64,000 nt of DNA from Pontibacter aquaedesilientis (GCF_014773225.1 NZ_JACXAJ010000006.1:1-64000); one strand, 5' to 3'; counted from the first letter of the stretch, positions 15,599 to 24,239 are shown. Notes: a model not told the origin generated them from the sequence alone. Numbers and translations: made by a program.

Positions 15599-16345
15599 TT
15601 AGAACAGCCGCTCGTTGTTCCAGATTTCCCAGGAAGCCTCGGCTTGGGCATACAGCATCGGCATGCCATTGATCGTCCTGGCACCGGCTACACGGCCTTT
15701 GGATAGGAACAAGGTCTCCTCGGGGTTGTACACCAGATCATAAAGGAAATGCCCCTCGGTCAGCGCCTCATAAGGTATGGCAGGAGCCCGCTCTATATCA
15801 GGGGCCATGCCCAAGGGTGTCGTGTTGATAATCAAGGGATAAGCCTGCAGTACTTCCGGTGTTATAGCCGCATAAGCCAGCTCATTTTCAGAAGGATTTC
15901 TTGAAACGCAGGTATAGCCTATACCCAATGAACTCAGGGCAGCCCATACCGCTTTGGCTGCCCCGCCAGTACCCAGCACCAGCGCCTTGCTCAGTTCTTC
16001 AATCGGATAGAATTGTTGCAGGGTATCCCGAAAACCAATGAAGTCAGTATTGTAGCCTTTGAGCTTGCCACCCGAAACGCAAATGGTATTGACGGCCCCG
16101 ATCTGCGCAGCACTTTCATCGAGCGCATCCAGATAAGGTATAACCGCCTCCTTGTAGGGCACGGTCACGTTTAACCCAACCAACTCAGGTTCGCGAGCCA
16201 GTAAAGCAGGAAAAGCCGTGATCTCAGGTAGTTCGTAGAGTTCGTACCTGGCGTTGGCTATGCCTTCCGTCTCGAACTTCTCGGTAAAGTAGCGCTTTGA
16301 GAAGGAATGCCCGAGCTTTTGGCCGATGAGTCCGAACCTGCGCAT
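15599..16345 (-). CDS. aroE: shikimate dehydrogenase
   Basis: AroE reduces 3-dehydroshikimate to shikimate with NADPH in the pathway to chorismate. The ATG at 16343-16345 gives MRRFGLIGQKLGHSFSKRYF, exactly the family N-terminus with the shikimate-binding SxS pair; the 109 upstream residues of the longer frame are a shadow of the DUF368 gene. The catalytic lysine is in NVTVPYKEAV (about 65) and the aspartate in YNTDFIGF (about 98-105). The NADP-binding turn is LGTGGAAKAV. Length 248, slightly short but complete for this subfamily. It begins 2 bp after the DUF368 stop, so the two are co-transcribed. Confidence 0.95.
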   Translation of the reverse strand: MRRFGLIGQKLGHSFSKRYFTEKFETEGIANARYELYELPEITAFPALLAREPELVGLNVTVPYKEAVIPYLDALDESAAQIGAVNTICVSGGKLKGYNTDFIGFRDTLQQFYPIEELSKALVLGTGGAAKAVWAALSSLGIGYTCVSRNPSENELAYAAITPEVLQAYPLIINTTPLGMAPDIERAPAIPYEALTEGHFLYDLVYNPEETLFLSKGRVAGARTINGMPMLYAQAEASWEIWNNERLF

Positions 16346-16347
16346 AC

Positions 16348-17295
16348 CTATACCCTTTCGGCTGTGTTGTCGTCGGTCAGGCGGTCGATCAGGTATACCA
16401 GCAGGAAGCCGAAAATAGCCAAGCCGATGGCGTAGAGCAGGTATGGCTCCTGACCTGTTAGCTGCGCGTAGGTGCCCGGAGAGACGTTTTCCTGAATCAG
16501 CGGTTTCACCACGCCATGGCGGTCGGTGTAGGTCTGCACGGTTTGTTTCCAAGGCCATACCTTGTTCAGGGAGCCTACCATAAAGCCCGTCAGCAGGGCC
16601 ACCGTGATGTTGTAATAGTTCTTGAGCATCCAGTTGAGCACGTGCGAAAAGGACAGGAGACCTGTCACACAACCCACAGCGAACACCAGAATCATATCAA
16701 CCTTAAACTCCTTGAGCGCATTCATCATGAATTCATACTTGGCCATCAACAAAAGCAGGAAGCTGCCAGACAAGCCGGGCAGAATCATCGCACAGATGGC
16801 GATAGCGCCGGAAAGGAATACAAACCAATAGGCCTCCGGCGTCTGCATCGGCACGGCAATCGTCACCCAGTAGGCAACGGCTATACCTGCCAACCCTGCC
16901 AACACCACGATGGGCCGCCATTTGGTTATTTTCTTGCCAACAACCAGCGCCGAAGCCACGATCAAGCCGAAGAAGAAGCCCCACAGCATGATCGGGTAGT
17001 TTTCCAACAGGAACAGCACCAACCTGGAAAGGGAAGCGATGGAAAACAGAATACCAGTGACCAGTACGACCAGGAACGTGCCATTGATATGGCTCCAGAA
17101 ACCTTTTAAGTCGAAGCGGGACAGCAGGCGCAACGCCTCGCCGTTGACGGAGCGAATGGAGTCAAGCAGCTCTTCGTAAATACCGGTGATGAAGGCAATC
17201 GTACCACCGGACACACCCGGTACAACATCGGCCGCTCCCATGCCCATACCTTTGGAGAAAAGCAGCAGGTACTCTTTTAAAGATCTTCGTTTCAT
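16348..17295 (-). CDS. DUF368 membrane protein
   Basis: I chose the ATG at 17293-17295 (MKRRSLKEYLLLFSKGMGMG); the longer frame would run into the preceding terminator. The 315-residue protein has about eight to nine transmembrane helices and the DUF368 hallmark GMGMGAADVVPGVSGGTIAF near the N-terminus, repeated in degenerate form at LPGLSGSFLLLLMAKYE. The family, found in bacteria and archaea, includes members proposed to flip undecaprenyl phosphate (the PopT group), and that is a plausible role here. It is followed by aroE after 2 bp. Confidence 0.88.
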   Translation of the reverse strand: MKRRSLKEYLLLFSKGMGMGAADVVPGVSGGTIAFITGIYEELLDSIRSVNGEALRLLSRFDLKGFWSHINGTFLVVLVTGILFSIASLSRLVLFLLENYPIMLWGFFFGLIVASALVVGKKITKWRPIVVLAGLAGIAVAYWVTIAVPMQTPEAYWFVFLSGAIAICAMILPGLSGSFLLLLMAKYEFMMNALKEFKVDMILVFAVGCVTGLLSFSHVLNWMLKNYYNITVALLTGFMVGSLNKVWPWKQTVQTYTDRHGVVKPLIQENVSPGTYAQLTGQEPYLLYAIGLAIFGFLLVYLIDRLTDDNTAERV

Positions 17296-17324
17296 GCTTT
17301 TTTGATCTGATTTTGGATAAGCAC

Positions 17325-17361
17325 AAAAAAATTGCCCCTCAGTTTTGCTGACGGGCAATTC
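17325..17361 (-). terminator. intrinsic terminator after the ComA-like gene
   Basis: ATTGCCC-c-TCAG (17331-17342) pairs with CTGA-c-GGGCAAT around a TTTTG loop. On the minus strand the stem is followed by seven Ts. It separates the TPR-comA unit from DUF368-aroE. Confidence 0.85.
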
Positions 17362-17378
17362 AATGTTTTCCGGACGTA

Positions 17379-18167
17379 TTAAGCGTCAATAATGGGTGCT
17401 CCGTTGTTGAGGAAGTGTGAAAAGGTATCGCCGCGCAGGCCCAAACGGATCGTCTCGAGCGGAATAACCTCGCTTGGCGCAATGTTGCCCAAGTTCACGT
17501 TCGCACCCAGCAGCTTGATAAACCATACCTGCTGTGCTTTCTGCGGTGCTTCCCATAGTATCTTCTCAAAGGGCACCTGCGTCAGAATCTCTTCTACAAG
17601 GCCGCTGCGCACCTCGCCGGTTGAACGGAACAAGCCGACATTGCCGCCTTCACGGGCCTCCCCGATCACTTTCCAGGCACCGGCGTCCAACTCGGCCTGC
17701 ATCAGCCTGATCCACATGTAGGGCGGGATGATCTTCTCAGCGTCTTTGGAGCCAACCTCGGACAATACGGTCACCTGCTCAGCCAGCGTCTGAATATAGC
17801 CGCACTTTTTCTCGTGCGACATCTCCAGCGATCCGTCAGACACCTCGGCAAAGGTCATGTTATACTTGTCGAGCACGCGGCGGTAGTCGTCGAACTGGTT
17901 GCGGGCAATAAAAGCCTCGAACAAAGTGCCACCAAAGTATACCGGTATACCTGCTGCTCTGTACACGTCCAGCTTTTTCTGCAGGTTAGGCACCACAAAA
18001 GAAGTGGCCCAGCCCAGTTTCACGATATCTACGTAGTCACCTGCTACTTCCAGGAAATCTTCTACCTCACGGATGCTCAAGCCTTTATCCATGGCCATGG
18101 TAAAACCACGCTCACGCGGCTTCGCCTCACGCTCTGGCAGGCTGTTCAGATTATAGTTGTTGATCAT
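17379..18167 (-). CDS. comA: phosphosulfolactate synthase (ComA family)
   Basis: The 262-residue protein matches ComA, the TIM-barrel enzyme that adds sulfite to phosphoenolpyruvate to give phosphosulfolactate, first step of coenzyme M synthesis in methanogens. Supporting motifs are GFTMAMDKGLSIREVEDFLE, YVDIVKLGWATSFV, YFGGTLFEAF, FAEVSDGSLEM and LGLRGDTFSHFL, spread over the whole length. Methanogenesis is not expected here; some Bacteroidota make sulfonolipids and other sulfonates, so a sulfolactate-derived product is a possible explanation. The ATG overlaps the stop of the upstream TPR gene by one base (TAATG), which indicates translational coupling. Confidence 0.85.
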   Translation of the reverse strand: MINNYNLNSLPEREAKPRERGFTMAMDKGLSIREVEDFLEVAGDYVDIVKLGWATSFVVPNLQKKLDVYRAAGIPVYFGGTLFEAFIARNQFDDYRRVLDKYNMTFAEVSDGSLEMSHEKKCGYIQTLAEQVTVLSEVGSKDAEKIIPPYMWIRLMQAELDAGAWKVIGEAREGGNVGLFRSTGEVRSGLVEEILTQVPFEKILWEAPQKAQQVWFIKLLGANVNLGNIAPSEVIPLETIRLGLRGDTFSHFLNNGAPIIDA

Positions 18168-19564
18168 TATTTGCGGTATTGGTCAATTAATCGGGATAAT
18201 GCACGCTGCGACTCCAGTTCTGGAAAGAACTCAAACAGCAGCTTGTGTTTGTCGAAGTCCAAAATTAAAGCATTTTCCAGATAATTGTAAGCTTCCCGGT
18301 ATTTTCCTGCCGAAAGCATGTAGGCGCACGCTCTATAATACAGCTCTGCCTCGTCAGGCTGCAGTTCTATCGCGTTTAAAATAATATCGGTGGCTTCCTC
18401 AAAATTGCCCTGCTCATACAGAATGATCGACCAGTTCAGGTAGATGTCCTTGTCCTCTGGCTGAATCTCGGCGGCACGGGCGTAACTTTCGAGTGCCGAC
18501 ACCACATGGCCCACATGATACTCCGCCGAAGCCAGCGCTACCCAGTAGTCTACACTGTCGTCGTACAGGTTCACGGCTTTCTTGAAGAAGTGCACGGCCT
18601 CATACCATTTGCCCTGCGCATCCAGCACCACGCCAATACCAAACCAAGCCTCATCCATATCCGGATCAAGGTCGATGGATTTCTGGTAGTAGCGGCGGGC
18701 CAGGTCCCACTGCTGCATTTTCTCGTAGCATTCCCCTATGTTACAAAACACCTCCGCCGACGGGGAACCGTGCTCCAGCATGGCATTGAACGCCTCTACC
18801 GCCTTGGTATATTCACCCAAAAACACATAGGCGTTGGCCATGTTGTTATAGGCTGTGATAAAGTCAGGCTTGATGATAGTAGCATAATCGTAGGCGGCGA
18901 TGGCTTTGTCATAAGACCCCAGCTTGTTATAGACGTTGCCCAAATTGAACCACGCTACATACGAGTAAGGGTCTTTGTCGATAAAAGCCTGAAAAAAGGG
19001 CAAATCCTCGCGCATAGAGCCTGTTATCTCCATGCAATAGATGATCTCCTGCATGGCCGCCTCGTTTTCCACATTCAGCTCAATGCATTTCTTGTAATAC
19101 TTGATGGCCGAGCTAAACTTGCCCCAACTCTGGTACGTCAATCCTATGTTAAAATAGATATCGTCGCGGTCCTCGGCAAAGGCCAGCGCTTTTTTGAAAT
19201 GGTCTACGGCGTCGCGGTACTCGCCACGCTGCGTAAAGATAATGCCACGAGTCAGGAGCACGTCAGGGTTCTGCGGCTCTACTTCGGCCACCTGATCGAT
19301 CAGCACCATGGCGTCCTCGAAGTTGCCGGACATCGCCAGCAACTGCGCCTTGTCTATTTGAAGCCCGGTCGAAAAAGGATATTGTGCGATGGCAGAATCA
19401 CAGGCCAGCAATGCCTTCTTATAGTCAAAGTTGGCGGTATAGTGGTCTATGATATATTCAAAATCGGTCAGGTCAAAAAAAACGGTCTCGTTTGTTCCCA
19501 GCATCTGTTCGAACCTTATAATCAGTTCAGAATCCTCGCTGTGCTCGTCAAAATTCTCTTTCAT
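18167..19564 (-). CDS. tetratricopeptide-repeat protein
   Basis: The 465-residue protein consists almost wholly of about twelve TPR units, recognisable by repeated W/Y-L-G-Y-A-F-A-P spacing (for example YVAWFNLGNVYNKLGSYDKA, AYNNMANAYVFLGEYTKAVE, VFCNIGECYEKMQQWDLARR). There is no signal peptide, so it is probably a cytoplasmic scaffold. It is translationally coupled to the ComA-like gene. Proteins of this type are widespread in Cytophagales but their partners are not known to me. Confidence 0.88.
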   Translation of the reverse strand: MKENFDEHSEDSELIIRFEQMLGTNETVFFDLTDFEYIIDHYTANFDYKKALLACDSAIAQYPFSTGLQIDKAQLLAMSGNFEDAMVLIDQVAEVEPQNPDVLLTRGIIFTQRGEYRDAVDHFKKALAFAEDRDDIYFNIGLTYQSWGKFSSAIKYYKKCIELNVENEAAMQEIIYCMEITGSMREDLPFFQAFIDKDPYSYVAWFNLGNVYNKLGSYDKAIAAYDYATIIKPDFITAYNNMANAYVFLGEYTKAVEAFNAMLEHGSPSAEVFCNIGECYEKMQQWDLARRYYQKSIDLDPDMDEAWFGIGVVLDAQGKWYEAVHFFKKAVNLYDDSVDYWVALASAEYHVGHVVSALESYARAAEIQPEDKDIYLNWSIILYEQGNFEEATDIILNAIELQPDEAELYYRACAYMLSAGKYREAYNYLENALILDFDKHKLLFEFFPELESQRALSRLIDQYRK

Positions 19565-19632
19565 CTCCTATATCCCACAAACTGCGAAAAGCAGCTTTTG
19601 TCTTCTTACTACATTTATAAACTGCAAATAGT

Positions 19633-20643
19633 TTAGTTTGAACGGGCCACTTCCAGACCACTCTGATCCTGTGCTATTTGCCGTAATCCATCACACGTCC
19701 AGGCAATGGTTTCGGTGAGTGGCCTGAAGGCCAGCCCCACTGATTTACTAACCTTTTGGCTGTCAAATAAGTGGCTTTTGGCTGATACACGGGCTGTGTC
19801 CTTGGTGATCAGCGGGCGGCCTCCCGTTAGCCAGGCCCGGACATGCTCCAACCGCCATACGACCTCGGCCAGCGCCGGAGATACCTTGAAGGACGGGGCT
19901 TTTTTGCCAAAGCACCGGGCGGCCTCTTCAAAGAATGCCTTGTAGGTAAGCTGCCCTGCATTCAATATAAATCTTTCGCCGGATATTTCCGAGAAAGTGA
20001 GTTGTAACATAGCCTCTACCACATCGCGCACGTCCACAAAATTGGCAGTGCCACCGGTATAGAAAGCACGTTCCTGGTATACATATTTAAACAAGCGTGT
20101 ACTGCTGCGGTTCCAATTGGCCGGCCCCAACACAACCGATGGGTTCACGATCACGGCTTGCAGGCCTTCGGCTATACCTCGCCATACCTCTAGCTCACCA
20201 AAATGCTTCGACTCGGCATAGACTGATTGCTTCTCGCCTGCATCCCATTTACTGTTTTCATTCAGCACATCCATACCTTTGCCGCGTCCTATGGCGGCGA
20301 TAGAACTGACATGGCATAATTTAATAGGCTCCTCGGCCTCAAGGCAGGCATCTACTATGTTGGCAGCGCCTTCTACATTGACCTGCTGAAGCAGTCCGGC
20401 GTCCTGTGGCGCATACGACACCAAGCCAGCACTGTGAAACACATAGTTGATCCCTTTCAATGATTTTCGCAGCAGGGCAACATCCAGTATGTCTCCTTCA
20501 ACCCACTCTACCCGATCCGTGCCTTGAATGGCAGGTACCCGCCCACGATACAGCGCACGCACCTGATGCCCCTGCGCCAGAAGTGCCGGTATAAGGTAGC
20601 TGCCAATCAGGCCGCTGCCGCCTGTCACGAAAACTGTGGCCAT
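19633..20643 (-). CDS. NAD(P)-dependent epimerase/dehydratase (extended SDR)
   Basis: The 336-residue protein has the SDR nucleotide-binding motif TGGSGLIGSYLIPAL at residues 7-21, an acidic residue region EGDILD near 50-55, the catalytic YAESKHFGE (Tyr-x-x-x-Lys) near 143-151 and the NPSVVLGP active-site loop. It resembles dihydroflavonol reductase/sterol dehydrogenase-like members, but the substrate is not evident. It begins 20 bp after the stop of the PHP phosphatase gene, so both are probably in one operon. Confidence 0.85.
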   Translation of the reverse strand: MATVFVTGGSGLIGSYLIPALLAQGHQVRALYRGRVPAIQGTDRVEWVEGDILDVALLRKSLKGINYVFHSAGLVSYAPQDAGLLQQVNVEGAANIVDACLEAEEPIKLCHVSSIAAIGRGKGMDVLNENSKWDAGEKQSVYAESKHFGELEVWRGIAEGLQAVIVNPSVVLGPANWNRSSTRLFKYVYQERAFYTGGTANFVDVRDVVEAMLQLTFSEISGERFILNAGQLTYKAFFEEAARCFGKKAPSFKVSPALAEVVWRLEHVRAWLTGGRPLITKDTARVSAKSHLFDSQKVSKSVGLAFRPLTETIAWTCDGLRQIAQDQSGLEVARSN

Positions 20644-20663
20644 GAGTAAAGGTGATTAGTGGA

Positions 20664-21410
20664 TTATAGCTTGCTGTTGAGGAGTGGGAGTTCCAGCGCC
20701 TTCACGAGGTACTTAGAGTAAAGTACTTTTTGCATGTTGGCGATGTGCTTCAGGCTGTGGGCATCGGAACCCAGAAAGTCTACCAGTCCGGCGTCTATCA
20801 GTTTTTCGACCACCATTTTAGCGCCCGGTGAATAGTAACCTGTAAGTGAGTTGAGATTTGGCTGTAACAGTACGCCCTGTTCGCGCAGCCTCACCAGATC
20901 ATCGAACTTGCCATAGAAATAGGTATAGCGCTCTGGATGGGCCAACACCGGCTTGTAGCCCAGCGACTGCATTCGAAAAATGGCCTCGCGCAGGTTGAGC
21001 GGCTCGTTCAGGAAGGACGTTTCAAACAGCAGGTAATTATCTCCGAATGTGAGTAACTCCTCCTTGTCCTCCAGCTTCTGCAAAAGAGCCTCATCCAGGT
21101 AATGCTCGGCGGCGCAAGCCAACTCTATGTCTATACCTTCGGCTGTTACGGCCTCCTGCAGCACCTGCAGGCGCTCCCGAATTATCTCAGGGGTGTTGCG
21201 ATAGAAATCGCTCATGATGTGCGGCGTCATGATGAGTTTGCGATAGCCCATTTCCTTCATGGCGCGCACCAGTTCCAGCGACTCCTCCACTGTAGCGGCA
21301 CCATCGTCTATACCTGGCAAAATGTGTGAGTGCATGTCCACGCCGAGTATATTCAGCGACTCAACTTGCACTTCTTCCCTGCCAAACAAATTCTGGAAAA
21401 ACTTTATCAT
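20664..21410 (-). CDS. PHP-type tyrosine-protein phosphatase (CpsB/CapC/Wzb family)
   Basis: The ATG at 21408-21410 (MIKFFQNLFGREEVQVE) is preferred; ten upstream codons of the longer frame look non-coding. The 248-residue protein has the PHP metal-binding motifs in order: DMHSHILPGIDDGA, MTPHIMSDFY, CAAEHYLDE, LAHPERYTYF and FLGSDAHSLKH. CpsB-type manganese-dependent phosphatases dephosphorylate the tyrosine kinase that controls capsule or exopolysaccharide export. No polysaccharide kinase or polymerase gene is in the window, so the target lies elsewhere. Confidence 0.9.
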   Translation of the reverse strand: MIKFFQNLFGREEVQVESLNILGVDMHSHILPGIDDGAATVEESLELVRAMKEMGYRKLIMTPHIMSDFYRNTPEIIRERLQVLQEAVTAEGIDIELACAAEHYLDEALLQKLEDKEELLTFGDNYLLFETSFLNEPLNLREAIFRMQSLGYKPVLAHPERYTYFYGKFDDLVRLREQGVLLQPNLNSLTGYYSPGAKMVVEKLIDAGLVDFLGSDAHSLKHIANMQKVLYSKYLVKALELPLLNSKL

Positions 21411-21673
21411 TTGCCTATTTAAACCGTACGTACACGGCACCTAACACCAACATTGCCAAACGCAACAACGCAACATCAAAATAACGCAATAATTGCACGC
21501 TATCAAAATAAACGAAGCCGTTACCGGTTTGTATATGAAAAGGCCAAATGGAGACAACTGGAAAAAGCGATACGGAGACTACTGGACTTAGCTGTCCGTC
21601 ATAGTAGCCAATAGCATATGCGGCCAATCTATTTGTTGTTTGAACATCAATTAAATCAAAATTAAACTTTGAA
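21411..21673. other. divergent intergenic region
   Basis: About 260 bases between the divergent PHP phosphatase and acyl-CoA dehydrogenase genes. A minus-strand open frame (21415-21681) has no recognisable protein features and I regard it as chance. CAAAATAACG occurs at about 21475-21484 and CAAAATAAACG at about 21505-21515; both resemble minus-strand -7 boxes imperfectly. Confidence 0.35.
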
Positions 21674-21704
21674 TTTGCCAAGCGGCCTTATTTGGTTAGA
21701 TTTG
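21674..21704 (+). promoter_or_regulatory. Bacteroidota promoter of the acyl-CoA dehydrogenase gene
   Basis: TTTG (21674-21677) and TAGATTTG (21697-21704) match the -33 and -7 consensus exactly with a 19-bp spacer. Transcription would start near 21711, about 60 nt before the ATG. Confidence 0.8.
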
Positions 21705-21770
21705 TAAACCCTTTATCAATAGTTACCGGTTATTCAGGTATAACACTCGACTATAAAAAACTAAACTTAG

Positions 21771-22910
21771 ATGGAATTTAACTACACAGAAAACCAGCGC
21801 ATGATTGCCGATATGATTCGGGACTTTGGCGTGAAGCATATCAAACCAAAAATGATGGAGTGGGACGAGAGCCAGGAGTTCCCGATTGAGGTATTTAAGA
21901 AACTGGGAGAACTGGGGCTGATGGGCGTACTGGTGCCTACAGAATACGGTGGCTCGGGCTTTGGCTACCTGGAGTATGTGACGGCCATCGCAGAGCTGTC
22001 TAAAATAGACGGTTCCATCGGTTTGTCAATGGCAGCACACAACTCTCTCTGTACGGGTCACATCCTGCAGTTCGGCAACGAGGCGCAGAAGAAGCAATAC
22101 CTGCCTAAGCTGGCTACCGCCGAATGGATCGGTGCCTGGGGACTGACGGAACCGAACACAGGCTCTGACGCCGGCAACATGCGCACCGTGGCTGTGCAGG
22201 ACGGCGACTACTGGGTGATCAACGGGGCTAAGAACTTTATCACGCACGGTAAAAGCGGCAATGTGGCCGTGGTAATTGTTCGCACGGGCGAAGTAGGTGA
22301 TTCTCACGGAATGACAGCTTTCGTGATAGAGAAGGGCACACCAGGATTCAGCGCTGGACGCAAAGAGGACAAACTGGGCATGCGTGCATCCGAAACCACA
22401 GAGCTGATATTTGAAGACTGCCGTGTGCACAAAGACCAAATGCTGGGTAATGTGGGCGAAGGCTTTATTCAGGCAATGAAAGTATTGGATGGTGGGCGGA
22501 TCTCTATTGCGGCTCTATCGCTAGGTATAGCGCAGGGTGCCTTTGAGGCAGCATTGGCCTACTCGCAGGAACGCAGCCAGTTCAACAAGCCCATCTCCAG
22601 CTTCCAGGGTATTTCTTTTAAACTGGCAGACATGGCAACGGAGATTGAGGCGGCATCGCTTCTCACTTACCAGGCGGCCGATATGAAAAACCGCGGCCTG
22701 AATGTGAACAAGGAGTCGGCCATGGCGAAACTCTATGCCTCAGAGGTATCGGTAAGAGTGGCGAACGAGGGAGTTCAGATCTTTGGTGGCTACGGCTTTA
22801 CGAAGGACTACCCAGCCGAGAAGTACTACCGCGATGCCAAACTCTGTACCATTGGTGAAGGAACGAGTGAGATACAAAAGCTTGTGATCTCAAGAGCAAT
22901 CTTAAAATAA
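21771..22910 (+). CDS. acyl-CoA dehydrogenase
   Basis: A 379-residue FAD flavoenzyme of fatty-acid or branched-chain acyl-CoA beta-oxidation. N-terminal helical domain (MEFNYTENQRMIADMIRDFG), middle beta domain with the FAD/substrate motifs GAWGLTEPNTGSDAGNMRT and FITHGKSGNVAVV, and C-terminal helical domain ending in QIFGGYGFTKDYPAEKYYRD and IGEGTSEIQKLVISRAIL, where the glutamate of EGTSEIQ is the catalytic base. Length and motifs fit short/branched-chain or butyryl-CoA dehydrogenases; chain-length preference cannot be read. It is monocistronic with its own promoter and terminator. Confidence 0.95.
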   Translation: MEFNYTENQRMIADMIRDFGVKHIKPKMMEWDESQEFPIEVFKKLGELGLMGVLVPTEYGGSGFGYLEYVTAIAELSKIDGSIGLSMAAHNSLCTGHILQFGNEAQKKQYLPKLATAEWIGAWGLTEPNTGSDAGNMRTVAVQDGDYWVINGAKNFITHGKSGNVAVVIVRTGEVGDSHGMTAFVIEKGTPGFSAGRKEDKLGMRASETTELIFEDCRVHKDQMLGNVGEGFIQAMKVLDGGRISIAALSLGIAQGAFEAALAYSQERSQFNKPISSFQGISFKLADMATEIEAASLLTYQAADMKNRGLNVNKESAMAKLYASEVSVRVANEGVQIFGGYGFTKDYPAEKYYRDAKLCTIGEGTSEIQKLVISRAILK

Positions 22911-22938
22911 TTGCCTTTTAAAGATCATCAAAATGTGC

Positions 22939-22976
22939 CTGCAGGCAATTTTATACCCTGCAGAAGCCTTTTTTTC
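22939..22976 (+). terminator. intrinsic terminator
   Basis: CTGCAGG (22939-22945) pairs with CCTGCAG (22957-22963), and the stem is followed by AAGCC and a run of seven Ts. Confidence 0.7.
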
Positions 22977-23006
22977 AGAAGATTGCGTAAATATTTTCCC
23001 AATCTG

Positions 23007-23038
23007 TTGATTTTTAATTAAAACATTAAGTAAATTTG
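23007..23038 (+). promoter_or_regulatory. promoter of rpsU
   Basis: TTG (23007-23009) and TAAATTTG (23031-23038) match the Bacteroidota -33/-7 consensus with a 21-bp spacer. The -7 box lies 33 bp before the ATG. Confidence 0.75.
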
Positions 23039-23071
23039 CAACCCTAAATATCAGAAGAAGCGAGCAAAAAT

Positions 23072-23266
23072 ATGATTATTGTAAACGTAAAAGATAACGA
23101 GTCTGTAGACCGTGCCTTGAAGAGATTCAAGAAGAAATTCGAGAGAACTGGTGTTCTGAAAGAACTGAGAGCGAGAACGTTCTTCGAAAAACCATCTGTT
23201 TCTAAGAGAAAGCAAAAAGAAAGAGCGAAGTACAAGCAGCAGCTTTTCGCGAACGATAATTACTAG
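23072..23266 (+). CDS. rpsU: 30S ribosomal protein S21
   Basis: The 64-residue basic protein has the S21 pattern throughout: MIIVNVKDNESVDRALKRFK, KKFERTGVLKELRARTFFEK, PSVSKRKQKERAKYKQQ. S21 sits near the 3' end of 16S rRNA and is known in Bacteroidota to help occlude the anti-Shine-Dalgarno sequence, which fits the weak ribosome-binding sites seen across this window. It is the first gene of an rpsU-xerC-hpf cluster; a strong hairpin lies between it and xerC. Confidence 0.97.
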   Translation: MIIVNVKDNESVDRALKRFKKKFERTGVLKELRARTFFEKPSVSKRKQKERAKYKQQLFANDNY

Positions 23267-23292
23267 TCTTTCTTTAAAGATATTTTATTTTT

Positions 23293-23340
23293 CCATACAT
23301 TAGTATATCTGAGACACACATCAGGTATACCAATGTATGG
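23293..23340 (+). promoter_or_regulatory. 20-bp hairpin enclosing the xerC start codon
   Basis: Bases 23293-23312 pair with 23321-23340: 18 Watson-Crick pairs, one U-G wobble and one A/C mismatch, with an eight-base loop. The ATG of xerC (23337-23339) and a second, out-of-frame ATG are inside the 3' arm. There is no U-tract, so it is not a typical terminator. It would lower translation of xerC relative to rpsU or mark a processing site. Confidence 0.7.
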
Positions 23341-24215
23341 AATTATTTTTTAAGTATCTCGAATACGAGAAGCGGTACAGCCCGCACACCCTTACTTCTT
23401 ACCACACCGATCTGGGACAGTTCGCGCAATACCTGCAGGACACCTACCAGATTACCGATCCCGCTGAGGCAGACCATTCCATCATCCGGTCCTGGATCCT
23501 GACACTCGTGCACAAAAACCTGGAGGCCCGTTCCGTTAACAGGAAAATCGCCTGCCTCCGCTCCTACTACAGATTCCTGCTGGGCCAGCAGCGTATCGCG
23601 GCTAATCCGATGCTGCGCATCAAAGCGCCCAAGGTGTCAAAAAAACTCCCTGCCTTTGTGGCCGAAGAACCTTTCAATCATTTCCTGGACAGCTTTACAT
23701 TTGAAGACAGCTTTGAAGGGCAACGAGACAGGCTGATTCTGGAGTTTTTGTATGGTACCGGCATCCGTCTTTCCGAATTGATAGGTATAGCTCATGAAGA
23801 TGTAGACCTGCACGCAGGCACAGTGCGCGTACTGGGCAAAGGCAACAAGGTGCGCATCATTCCCCTGAACGACACCCTGGTTGCCGCCATCAAACACTAC
23901 CTGGCGTACAAGAAAAGCCAGTTTGGCAATAACAATTCAGAAAAGCTACTCGTTACTAATAAGGAACGTCCGCTATATCCGAAATTCGTTTATCGCGTCG
24001 CAAAAAAGTACATCAGCTTGGTTACTACCTCCGAACATAACAGCCCGCATGTGCTGCGACACTCCTTCGCAACCCACCTGCTCAACAAAGGTGCTGACCT
24101 CAATGCCATTAAGGATCTACTCGGGCACGCCAGTCTGGCGGCCACGCAGGTATATACTCACAATTCAATAGAGAAACTCAAATCGATTTTTGAGAAGGCT
24201 CACCCAAAAGCATAA
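23337..24215 (+). CDS. xerC: tyrosine recombinase, XerC/XerD family
   Basis: The 292-residue protein has an N-terminal SAM-like DNA-binding domain (SPHTLTSYHTDLGQFAQYL) and a catalytic domain with the full RKHRHY set: YGTGIRLSELIG (Arg), GKGNKVRIIPL (Lys), HVLRHSFATHLL (His, Arg), LGHASLAATQVYTH (His, Tyr). Its length is standard for the housekeeping Xer recombinases that resolve chromosome dimers at dif. Its place after rpsU and before hpf is a conserved Bacteroidota arrangement, so it is a core gene and not a phage integrase. The start codon lies inside a strong hairpin. Confidence 0.95.
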   Translation: MELFFKYLEYEKRYSPHTLTSYHTDLGQFAQYLQDTYQITDPAEADHSIIRSWILTLVHKNLEARSVNRKIACLRSYYRFLLGQQRIAANPMLRIKAPKVSKKLPAFVAEEPFNHFLDSFTFEDSFEGQRDRLILEFLYGTGIRLSELIGIAHEDVDLHAGTVRVLGKGNKVRIIPLNDTLVAAIKHYLAYKKSQFGNNNSEKLLVTNKERPLYPKFVYRVAKKYISLVTTSEHNSPHVLRHSFATHLLNKGADLNAIKDLLGHASLAATQVYTHNSIEKLKSIFEKAHPKA

Positions 24216-24239
24216 GTTTAACCATAAAATGTTACGATT

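Noticed and set aside
21415-21681. 88-codon minus-strand frame in the divergent spacer
   Set aside because: It covers the -33 region of the acyl-CoA dehydrogenase promoter, has no family features and is AT-rich compared with real neighbours.
23337-24215. xerC as evidence of a phage or integrative element
   Set aside because: Its place between rpsU and hpf and its standard length mark it as the housekeeping Xer recombinase; no attachment sites or phage genes are near.
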